Source of the DNA: an uncultured bacterium
Lineage (GTDB): Bacteria; Bacteroidota; Bacteroidia; Chitinophagales; CAIODY01
DNA length: 5,378 nt
Reading direction: 5' to 3'
Assembly (NCBI GenBank): GCA_903871715.1
Contig: CAIQHW010000282.1
Coordinates: forward strand, 1 to 5,378
Shown: positions 1-5,378 of the stretch, in pieces
Layout of the letters: each line of letters starts with the position of its first letter
Numbering within the stretch: position 1 is the first letter of the stretch
Made by a program: the position numbers and the translations under genes
Notes under the pieces: generated by a model
Seen by the model: the letters and a program-made list of their open reading frames with translations, nothing else
Databases searched by the model: none
What the model was told of the DNA's origin: nothing

Positions 1-1
1 T

Positions 2-649
2 GTGGCAAATAGTGCTGGCGCTGGCGTAAATACTACACCAACGCAAAATGAAATTATTAGTGGCTTAAAACAAGCCTTGCAACAAGGCACCAACAAAGGT
101 TCGGATAAATTATCAGTGGTAGATGGTTTTTTTAAAGATGCTGCAGTAAAAATTTTGATGCCACCGCAAGCACAAAATGTAGAAGCAAAATTAAGAGATT
201 TAGGCATGGGCAGCTTAGTTGACCAAGCGGTATTGTCTTTTAATCGTGCTGCTGAAAATGCATCGGGGCAAGCAAAGCCAATTTTTATCAACGCCATTAC
301 GCAAATGAATTTTGCCGATGCTATGGGCATATTAAAAGGTGGTGGCACATCGGCTACTGATTATTTAAAACGTACTTGCACCAGCCCATTAACAACTGCT
401 TTTAGACCAACAGTACAACAATCATTAAACAATGTAAGTGCTACAAAATATTGGAGTGATGTGATGAATGTGTACAATAAAATTCCTTTTGTAACACCCG
501 TAAACACTGATTTGGCGGGCTATGTAACCGACAAAGCCATTCAAGGCATATTTTTAAAAGTGGCTGATGAAGAAAAAAATATTAGAGCTAATCCAATGCA
601 ACAAGCAAGTGCTTTATTGCAAAAAGTGTTTAGTTACGCCACTAAATAA
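2..649 (+). CDS. DUF4197 domain-containing protein, 5'-truncated by window edge
   Basis: I recognise this as a DUF4197-family protein, a widespread bacterial family of unknown biochemical function whose members are usually exported through an N-terminal signal peptide or lipoprotein signal. The visible 215 residues cover nearly the whole conserved domain. Family-typical segments, numbered from the first visible codon, are GLKQAL (21-26), DGFFKDAAVKILMPP (41-55), FNRAAENA (80-87), FADAMGILKGG (104-114), ATKYWSDVMNVYNKIP (147-162) and the C-terminal helix around YVTDKAIQGIFLKVADEE (174-191). The GTG at position 2 is probably an internal valine codon, not the start: the reading frame runs off the left edge, and the residues seen first resemble the low-complexity linker between a signal peptide and the domain. 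The true start and any signal sequence lie outside the window. The gene ends in TAA inside a predicted hairpin and converges on the CotH-domain gene. The family assignment is confident; no function should be inferred. Confidence 0.88.
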   Translation: MANSAGAGVNTTPTQNEIISGLKQALQQGTNKGSDKLSVVDGFFKDAAVKILMPPQAQNVEAKLRDLGMGSLVDQAVLSFNRAAENASGQAKPIFINAITQMNFADAMGILKGGGTSATDYLKRTCTSPLTTAFRPTVQQSLNNVSATKYWSDVMNVYNKIPFVTPVNTDLAGYVTDKAIQGIFLKVADEEKNIRANPMQQASALLQKVFSYATK

Positions 650-678
650 TTTTTGAAAGTCCTGTTTCATAAATTATT
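645..678. terminator. Candidate bidirectional terminator hairpin between convergent genes
   Basis: Bases 645-658 and 665-678 form an inverted repeat of 14 pairs with one mismatch (653 against 670) and a 6-base loop at 659-664. The stem is almost entirely A-T, with one G-C pair (655-668), and its poly-A/poly-T content gives both strands T-rich stretches. It contains the TAA stop of the DUF4197 gene (647-649) and the TAA stop of the facing CotH-domain gene (674-676). Its position in a 24-bp convergent gap fits a terminator shared by both directions. It lacks the GC-rich stem and clean trailing U-tract of a classical intrinsic terminator, so the call is structural inference. Confidence 0.5.
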
Positions 679-2764
679 CCACCACCAATTTCTTTGTCCA
701 TTTTCCATCGCTTGTTGTAAGCGATACAAAATAAATTCCAGCCGCTAAATGCAATTGTGCAGCATCTAATTTAATTTTATTGCTAACAACATTTGTAGTT
801 TTTTGAACAACTAAAACGCCTGAAAGAGTTGTTAATTGAATAGTTGCTGGCTGTTGGCTGCTCGATTTCCAACTTACGAAAAATTGTTGTTGATTGCCAA
901 TTGGATTGGGATAAACTGAAAAAGAATTTAAAAAATTCTGGGCAGAATAAATTCCCGTTGGTTGCACCGTTGTATCTTTTTTGATGATACAATTGGTATC
1001 TAACAATTGCGAATCCATCCATTGCAAACGATGTTGAATCCATTTTTTCAAAGTGTCAATTTCTTGCTGAAACGTAGGTGGATAGTAGGCATTGGGCCAA
1101 GTGTAATAGCCCAGAATAGGCCAGCGCTGATAAGTTTTTACTTGTTCGTAATGCACAATTTTTTCCACTGAATCAATGACGCGATTAATGTTTTGCCACG
1201 ACAAAACATTTTGCCTAAAATTGGTGTAGCGGCATTTATATTCTTGCCGATAAACAGAATCTTTTTCAAACATAAGCTGCCACCATGCAGGGTTTCCAGG
1301 GCAAACCAAGGCCCATTGCCAAATAGTGCAATCGGTGGCTTGTAAATAATCGCCATTGCCAAACGACAAATTATAATCCCAAATTGGACCAGCTTTTAAG
1401 TGTGGGTCTTTGCTATCTTTATCTTTGTGATAATAGCTGCTAAGCCTGTATCCATCAATGTTTCGGCTCAATTCCACCATCATTGAGTGATCGATAAAAG
1501 TTTTCAAACTTACATATTTTTTGTAACCGTTCATCGTGTCGTACAAAGAATAGTTTTGAAAAGAATTTTCAAATTGCGTCATGAAATTTTGAATGTAGGT
1601 TTCCTGTGCTGGCACAATACTATCCGAACTGGGATAATCATACTGATAATAAAGATTTTCGGAAACATTAGGTGTATCACAAACCATCGAAACACCGCTC
1701 CATCCTCCATTTTGAGCACCTGTAGTTTTATCAATCTTAATAATGTAGCCACCCGTTAATTTATTGCCCGAAGTGGTGGATGGTTTTAAACTCGAAATAT
1801 TTACCCGGTTTTTGTCTTGTTTTATTTTTTCCATAAACACGTAAATGCCTTCGTACATGCCGTTTACGTATAATTCAAAAAAACGGGTGCGACTGGCATA
1901 ATGCCCCATTTGATTGCTAATGTTATAAATCAACACATTTCGCATCAGGCTTTTATCATCATAAGGCGGATAAAAAATCCAATCGTGTTGTGTGGGAAAA
2001 CCCATGATGGAAGTGTCTAAATTATTTCCTGCATTATCCCAAGTTTGCAATCCATAAGGCTTTTGAGGGAATGTTTGTGAAGTGCTGCCGCGATATTCAA
2101 TACCAATATTACCATTAAATTTGGGCGCATCGGCATAATGATTCAACGCCCCTACTCCATTGTCAACGATTTTCATGGTGGCTGCAATTTTTGGTTCGTC
2201 TACAATATCTTGTCCATTGGTAAATACTTCCACAATCGGCAATCGAGTAGTGTCGGGCATTACAGGTGCAGGCGTACCACTAAAAGTAATACTCCAGTTC
2301 AACAAAAAACCAGTATCGGGTGTGCAACAATCATTCAATTGTAACAACCAATTTCCATTTGGATTTTGTGCATCATTCAATGTACCCAACCATTCTTGCG
2401 GTTGAAAATTGCCGTTGAAAGGTGCGCCATTTAAGTAAACAGCCGATGAACCGCTTTGATAATTAAAGTGGGTAGTTTGATAATTAGCACCACCCCATCC
2501 ATTGTTTTGGGTGAGTAAAATTTTTGTGCCGCTGGGCGAAATTAGCCAAGCCGTAATTTCACCAGCATTGGCATGTTGAATATTAATCATCACCTCTTCA
2601 ATACCTAAAATAGAATTGATAAAAGGCGGCAAACTGCTTACTGGTAGCGTATCTTGCATAGTGCCACCATCGGGAATCATTTTAGTAATGTTGCGATTAA
2701 ATGTTTGCGAAAATGCTTGGGCAGAAAAAATGATTACCACAAAAACGAGGATTATTTTTTTCAT
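674..2764 (-). CDS. Secreted CotH kinase family protein with P/Homo B-like domain and T9SS sorting tail
   Basis: This is a predicted exported protein of 696 residues starting at the ATG at 2764-2762. Residues 1-20 form a clear Sec signal peptide: MKK, a hydrophobic core, then a site near SAQAFSQ. About 22-164 resembles the P/Homo B (proprotein-convertase P) beta-sandwich, with segments like SPSGTKILL, GNWLLQLND and LLNWSITFSG. About 176-590 is a CotH-type domain, an atypical protein-kinase fold known from Bacillus spore-coat CotH. It carries EYRGSTS (223-229), DKSLMRN (270-276), MEKIKQDKNRVNI (311-323), ELSRNIDGYRLSSYYHKD (431-448) and the signature WDYNLSFGN (462-470). About 615-696 is a T9SS type A sorting domain, with VYPNP early, AAGIYFVSL later and KKLVVE at the end, so it is probably secreted and surface-anchored or released. 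A TTG 12 bases upstream could also start the frame, but it would add residues before the signal peptide and it falls within a candidate promoter box. Kinase activity and substrate are unknown; the P-like domain may aid binding or folding (inference). Confidence 0.9.
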   Translation of the reverse strand: MKKIILVFVVIIFSAQAFSQTFNRNITKMIPDGGTMQDTLPVSSLPPFINSILGIEEVMINIQHANAGEITAWLISPSGTKILLTQNNGWGGANYQTTHFNYQSGSSAVYLNGAPFNGNFQPQEWLGTLNDAQNPNGNWLLQLNDCCTPDTGFLLNWSITFSGTPAPVMPDTTRLPIVEVFTNGQDIVDEPKIAATMKIVDNGVGALNHYADAPKFNGNIGIEYRGSTSQTFPQKPYGLQTWDNAGNNLDTSIMGFPTQHDWIFYPPYDDKSLMRNVLIYNISNQMGHYASRTRFFELYVNGMYEGIYVFMEKIKQDKNRVNISSLKPSTTSGNKLTGGYIIKIDKTTGAQNGGWSGVSMVCDTPNVSENLYYQYDYPSSDSIVPAQETYIQNFMTQFENSFQNYSLYDTMNGYKKYVSLKTFIDHSMMVELSRNIDGYRLSSYYHKDKDSKDPHLKAGPIWDYNLSFGNGDYLQATDCTIWQWALVCPGNPAWWQLMFEKDSVYRQEYKCRYTNFRQNVLSWQNINRVIDSVEKIVHYEQVKTYQRWPILGYYTWPNAYYPPTFQQEIDTLKKWIQHRLQWMDSQLLDTNCIIKKDTTVQPTGIYSAQNFLNSFSVYPNPIGNQQQFFVSWKSSSQQPATIQLTTLSGVLVVQKTTNVVSNKIKLDAAQLHLAAGIYFVSLTTSDGKWTKKLVVE

Positions 2765-2773
2765 TTTACAAAT

Positions 2774-2781
2774 CAAATTTA
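2774..2781 (-). promoter_or_regulatory. Candidate Bacteroidota -7 box for the CotH-domain gene
   Basis: On the - strand these bases read TAAATTTG, a full match to the Bacteroidota -7 consensus TAnnTTTG. No good TTTG-type -33 box is found at the usual distance, so only half of the promoter is supported. If the box is used, transcription would begin near 2767, leaving a leader of about three bases before the ATG at 2764. The match is short and the region is AT-rich, so chance occurrence is possible. Readthrough from RNase Z, which ends 80 bases upstream on the same strand, is an alternative source of transcript. Confidence 0.4.
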
Positions 2782-2844
2782 TTTGAAACAGAAAATTAAT
2801 TTTTAGTAAAGGAGTAATTGTAGTGAGTGAAAAATCTAAACCAC

Positions 2845-3765
2845 TTATTCTATTTCATACTTTTTACCTTCTTCCGAAATAATGGTTTCGGTAAAAATTT
2901 CTCGAGCCTGTTGTAGCAATTCTTGCAAATGTTCTTGATGATATTTTGCTGAAAAATGCCCCACCAATAATTTTTTTGTTTTGGCTAAATGGGCTATGGT
3001 AGCCGATTGTGAGGCAGTGGAATGAAAAGTATCGGCAGCTCGTTGGGCATCTTCGTTTTTAAAAGTAGCTTCGTGATACAACAAATTTACTTGGGGAATA
3101 TGCGCTGCAATTTCGGGTAAAAAAAGTGTATCGCTTACATAAGCATAACTTCGAGCTGGCGGCAAATCAGCCGTGAGCAAGGCATTATCAATCACCGTTC
3201 CATTTGCATCCACAAAATCTTCGCCGTTTTTTAAGGCTTCCATTTGCGCAATAGGCACTTTATATTTTTCGATTTTGTCTTTCAAAATTTTTCGGCCTTC
3301 CACTTTTTCTTTAAACAAAAAACCTAAACAAGCAATGCGATGTTGCAATGGAAAACATTGCACCATGGTTTGTTTGTTTTCAAAAATTATTTGCTGCTTA
3401 TCGGGCAAAAAATGATACTCAATTTCAAAGGTTAGCACCGTGCCGCAAGTTTGCAATTGTATATCTATCAAGGCTTTTAAAGGCTGGTGACAAAAAATAT
3501 GCAGCGTTTTTTCTCTTCGCAATAAGCTGTAAGAATTGAGCAACCCTATCAACCCAAAAAAATGGTCGCCATGCAAATGGCTGATAAAAATGTAATTGAT
3601 TCGGCTTCGCTTGATGTCGAAATGATTCATTTGCATTTGTGTGCCTTCGCCACAATCAATCAAAAAATACTCATTGCCCATTTGCAACACTTGTGCAGCC
3701 GGATGCCTGCCATGCGAAGGAATGGCGGAGTTGTTGCCCAAAATGGTGAGGTTAAATTCCATCAT
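2845..3765 (-). CDS. rnz: Ribonuclease Z (tRNA 3'-endonuclease), short form
   Basis: RNase Z is a zinc-dependent metallo-beta-lactamase-fold endonuclease that removes 3' trailers from tRNA precursors in the cytoplasm. The 306-residue length matches the short, homodimeric bacterial form. Sequence evidence includes the N-terminal LTILGNNSAIPSHGRHPAA strand and loop, LIDCGEGTQMQM (35-46), the metal motif HLHGDH (63-68), and the remaining predicted zinc ligands His142 (QHRI), Asp212 (SDT) and His270 (GHFSAKY). HEATF (231-235) and HSTASQSA (248-255) are further RNase Z family signatures. The region from about 150 to 185, lysine- and glutamate-rich (VEGRKILKDKIEKYKVP), corresponds to the tRNA-binding flexible arm that separates RNase Z from other family members. 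Two tandem ATG codons (3765 and 3762) are both possible starts; the first is taken here. It is divergent from the YhhQ-like gene and lies upstream of, and codirectional with, the CotH-domain gene. All catalytic residues appear intact. Confidence 0.95.
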   Translation of the reverse strand: MMEFNLTILGNNSAIPSHGRHPAAQVLQMGNEYFLIDCGEGTQMQMNHFDIKRSRINYIFISHLHGDHFFGLIGLLNSYSLLRREKTLHIFCHQPLKALIDIQLQTCGTVLTFEIEYHFLPDKQQIIFENKQTMVQCFPLQHRIACLGFLFKEKVEGRKILKDKIEKYKVPIAQMEALKNGEDFVDANGTVIDNALLTADLPPARSYAYVSDTLFLPEIAAHIPQVNLLYHEATFKNEDAQRAADTFHSTASQSATIAHLAKTKKLLVGHFSAKYHQEHLQELLQQAREIFTETIISEEGKKYEIE

Positions 3766-3776
3766 TGCAAAAAAAT

Positions 3777-3786
3777 GTTTGCAAAC
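3777..3786. repeat. Perfect 10-bp palindrome overlapping the rnz -7 box
   Basis: GTTTGCAAAC reads the same on both strands and covers most of the candidate rnz -7 box. Its location would suit a dimeric regulator's operator or a strand-symmetric promoter element. It is short enough to arise by chance, and no regulator is encoded nearby, so no factor is proposed. Confidence 0.3.
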
Positions 3787-3789
3787 TTA
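3782..3789 (-). promoter_or_regulatory. Candidate Bacteroidota -7 box for rnz
   Basis: The - strand reads TAAGTTTG, a full match to TAnnTTTG. A TTTG that could act as a -33 element lies at 3815-3818, 25 bases upstream, which is longer than the usual spacing of about 17-23. Transcription would start near 3775, giving a leader of about ten bases. The box overlaps a perfect 10-bp palindrome at 3777-3786. Confidence 0.45.
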
Positions 3790-3829
3790 ATCTTTCAATT
3801 TTAAAATCGTTCGGCAAACTGTTTTATTT

Positions 3830-3837
3830 TATTTTTG
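3830..3837 (+). promoter_or_regulatory. Candidate Bacteroidota -7 box for the queuosine-precursor transporter gene
   Basis: The + strand reads TATTTTTG, matching TAnnTTTG, 26 bases ahead of the ATG at 3864. A start near 3844 would give a leader of about 20 bases. There is no TTTG at the expected -33 position, only a weak TTCG at 3810-3813. The surrounding T-rich run makes a chance match more likely than for the other two boxes. Confidence 0.35.
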
Positions 3838-3863
3838 TTTACCATTAACACAAAAAAATCTTC

Positions 3864-4664
3864 ATGCTCCAATCTCCAGTTCATCAAAAAGGAAGTCGTT
3901 TGTTTTTAATTCTTGGCGGATTTTTTATAGCCAATGCTTTGATTGCCGAATTTATGGGTGTAAAATTATTTACGCTCGAAGGCTCATTGGGCTTGAATCC
4001 TATGGATTTAAAAATATTTGGCAACAGCTTTTCATTCAATCTTACCGCAGGTGTTTTGTTGTGGCCTGTGGTATTTATTATGACCGATATTATCAACGAA
4101 TATTTTGGAAAAAAGGGCGTAAAATTTTTATCGTACCTAACAGTTTGTTTGTTGGCTTACGCATTTTTGATGTTGTTTATCGGCATGAAATTAACGCCTG
4201 CTAATTTTTGGGTGGTGAGTAAAAAATCGGTGGGTGTGCCGAATATGGATTTGGCGTATCAACAAATTTTTGGACAAGGTTTGGGCATCATCATCGGTTC
4301 GCTCACCGCATTTATGATTGGGCAAATTGTGGATGTGGTGATATTTCATCAAATCAAAAAAGTAACAGGCGAAAAAATGATGTGGCTGCGAAGCACAGGC
4401 AGCACCATCGTTTCGCAGTTGGTAGATAGTTTTGTGGTGTTGTTTATTGCGTTTTATATTTATCCTCGATGGGCAAATTATCCGCCCGAATCGCAATGGA
4501 GTTTTGGTTTTGTGATGACCATTTGTGTGGGCAATTATATCTACAAATTTATTGTGGCAGTGGTGCTTACACCACTTTTATATTTGGTGCATAATGCGGT
4601 GGAAAAATATTTAGGTAGTGCATTGGCTACCGAAATGAAATTACAAGCGATTGGCGATGAATAG
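3864..4664 (+). CDS. yhhQ: Queuosine precursor transporter, YhhQ/DUF165 family
   Basis: This is a 266-residue inner-membrane protein of the YhhQ (DUF165) family, whose E. coli member takes up queuosine precursors (preQ0/preQ1) for modification of the tRNA wobble base. Six hydrophobic segments are visible at about 13-33, 58-78, 88-110, 134-160, 181-200 and 214-243. Family signatures are TDIINEYFGKK (74-84), GQIVDVVIF (153-161) and LRSTGSTIVSQLVDS (175-189), the last being the strongest diagnostic. The ATG at 3864 places a short, polar N-terminus ahead of the first membrane segment and needs no extension. The gene is divergent from rnz and converges on the rhomboid gene with 29 bp between them. 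No queuosine biosynthesis gene is in the window, and no preQ1 riboswitch is evident in the 98-bp upstream region, which is short and AT-rich. The specific substrate (preQ0, preQ1 or queuine) cannot be read from the sequence. Confidence 0.92.
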   Translation: MLQSPVHQKGSRLFLILGGFFIANALIAEFMGVKLFTLEGSLGLNPMDLKIFGNSFSFNLTAGVLLWPVVFIMTDIINEYFGKKGVKFLSYLTVCLLAYAFLMLFIGMKLTPANFWVVSKKSVGVPNMDLAYQQIFGQGLGIIIGSLTAFMIGQIVDVVIFHQIKKVTGEKMMWLRSTGSTIVSQLVDSFVVLFIAFYIYPRWANYPPESQWSFGFVMTICVGNYIYKFIVAVVLTPLLYLVHNAVEKYLGSALATEMKLQAIGDE

Positions 4665-4693
4665 CTGATGTCTGCTTCATTTCAACCATTTTA

Positions 4694-5329
4694 TTACATC
4701 ATAGCTTTGATACTTTCAACAAACGAGATTAACAAATCGGGTTTGCAAATGGCGGTGAAAATGAAGCCGTATAACGCTCCCCAAAAGTGTGCATCGTGAT
4801 TGATGTTGTCGTTATTTTTTCTGCCCATAAAAAATTCGGCAGATAAATAAATTACGCCAAAAACAATGGCTGGCATCGGAATGCCCATCACACTTAGCTT
4901 TGCATTGGGTTCAATTAAAATGGTAGCGTATAAAATAGCTGCCACAGCACCGCTGGCACCAATGCTGGCATAACTGTAATTATTTTTTTGCTTAAAAAAT
5001 GTAGGTAATGATGCCACCGCAATAGCCGATACATAAAGGAATAAAAACAAAATATTGCCCCATTTATCAAACAGCATTTGGAAACTAAAATTTAAAAAAT
5101 TGCCGAAAGAATAGAACACATACATATTGAAAAACAGATGCAGAAAGTCGGCATGTAAAAAACCGGCGGTGATAAAACGATGCCAATCTTTTGGATTTCG
5201 ATAAACTAGATACGGCGAAAATTTATTCTTGTTAAAAAAATCGTGGCTCGAAAAACCAATTAATGAAGTGATAATGGTAAGCAGCAAAATGCTGTAGAAA
5301 TAAGGCTTTTCGAGAAAATATTGGAGCAT
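4694..5329 (-). CDS. Rhomboid family intramembrane serine protease
   Basis: Rhomboids cleave transmembrane substrates within the lipid bilayer using a Ser-His dyad. This 211-residue protein is a compact version with the six-helix core and no extra soluble domain. The catalytic serine is Ser126 in GASGAV (124-129), and the predicted catalytic histidine is His181 in HDAHFWGALYG (178-188). His64 and Asn68 in HLFFNM correspond to the conserved HxxxN of helix 2 that supports the oxyanion hole (His150/Asn154 in E. coli GlpG). A hydrophobic N-terminal segment (about 10-26) precedes a loop with WHRFITAGFLHADFLH (49-64), the typical rhomboid lead-in to helix 2. All key residues are present, so it is probably active. 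The gene ends in tandem TAA codons and converges on the YhhQ-like gene. The 49 bases upstream that are visible contain no convincing -7 box; the promoter may lie beyond the window. The substrate is unknown. Confidence 0.93.
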   Translation of the reverse strand: MLQYFLEKPYFYSILLLTIITSLIGFSSHDFFNKNKFSPYLVYRNPKDWHRFITAGFLHADFLHLFFNMYVFYSFGNFLNFSFQMLFDKWGNILFLFLYVSAIAVASLPTFFKQKNNYSYASIGASGAVAAILYATILIEPNAKLSVMGIPMPAIVFGVIYLSAEFFMGRKNNDNINHDAHFWGALYGFIFTAICKPDLLISFVESIKAMM

Positions 5330-5378
5330 GAGTTTTTATTGTGAAGTGATTTTTTAAATTATTTTAGAAAGGTAAACA

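Noticed and set aside
2765..2776. Four-codon N-terminal extension of the CotH-domain protein from a TTG start
   Set aside because: It would place ILE-CYS-LYS ahead of a standard MKK signal peptide, needs a rare start codon, and overlaps a candidate -7 box.
2821..2850. Possible terminator just after rnz (AGTG/CACT arms)
   Set aside because: The arms pair over only four bases with no convincing U-tract.
2845..3765. Alternative identity as a different metallo-beta-lactamase enzyme (PhnP- or arylsulfatase-like)
   Set aside because: The full RNase Z ligand set, HEATF, and the charged flexible-arm insertion favour RNase Z.
3766..3863. preQ1 riboswitch ahead of the queuosine-precursor transporter gene
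   Set aside because: The predicted leader is only about 20 bases, and I could not find a GC-containing stem followed by an A-rich tail as in preQ1 riboswitches.
4191..4496. Open frame on the - strand inside the YhhQ-like gene
   Set aside because: Its translation is rich in His, Cys and Arg, resembles no family I know, and lies wholly antisense to a clearly real membrane-protein gene.
4663..4706. Imperfect inverted repeat between the YhhQ-like and rhomboid genes as a bidirectional terminator
   Set aside because: The pairing (4663-4671 with 4696-4706) is only nine base pairs, with a two-base bulge and a 24-base loop; it is too weak to call.
1..5378. Mobile element, CRISPR array, defence cassette or other novel multi-gene system
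   Set aside because: There are no direct-repeat arrays, transposase or integrase motifs, or clustered unknown genes; four of the five genes belong to common families with intact motifs, and the fifth is a known family of unknown function.

Overview
The window looks like chromosomal DNA from a member of the Bacteroidota, most likely a Chitinophagales/Sphingobacteriales-type organism. Four things support this: AT-rich sequence, no recognisable Shine-Dalgarno sequences ahead of the genes, matches to the Bacteroidota -7 promoter box (TAnnTTTG) ahead of three genes, and a secreted protein ending in a type IX secretion (T9SS) C-terminal sorting domain. The taxonomic call is inference; no rRNA or tRNA gene is present.

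Layout from left to right: (1) the 3' part of a DUF4197-family gene on the + strand, cut by the window edge; (2) facing it on the - strand, a large secreted protein with a P/Homo B-like domain, a CotH-kinase domain and a T9SS sorting tail; (3) upstream of that and also on the - strand, ribonuclease Z; (4) divergent from RNase Z across 98 bp, a queuosine-precursor transporter of the YhhQ/DUF165 family on the + strand; (5) converging on it from the - strand, a six-helix rhomboid intramembrane serine protease. The genes are densely packed, with gaps of 24, 80, 98 and 29 bp, so there is no gene-free stretch over 300 bases. The last 49 bases, upstream of the rhomboid gene, show no convincing promoter box.

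No obvious single pathway joins the genes. RNase Z (tRNA 3'-end maturation) and the YhhQ-like transporter (supply of a precursor for the tRNA base queuosine) both serve tRNA maturation and share one divergent promoter region. The best non-coding structures are a 14-bp inverted repeat spanning both stop codons of the first convergent pair, probably a bidirectional terminator, and the promoter boxes with very short predicted leaders. I see no mobile element, CRISPR array, defence system or RNA gene. This is ordinary core/near-core Bacteroidota sequence, and the CotH-domain protein is its least understood member.
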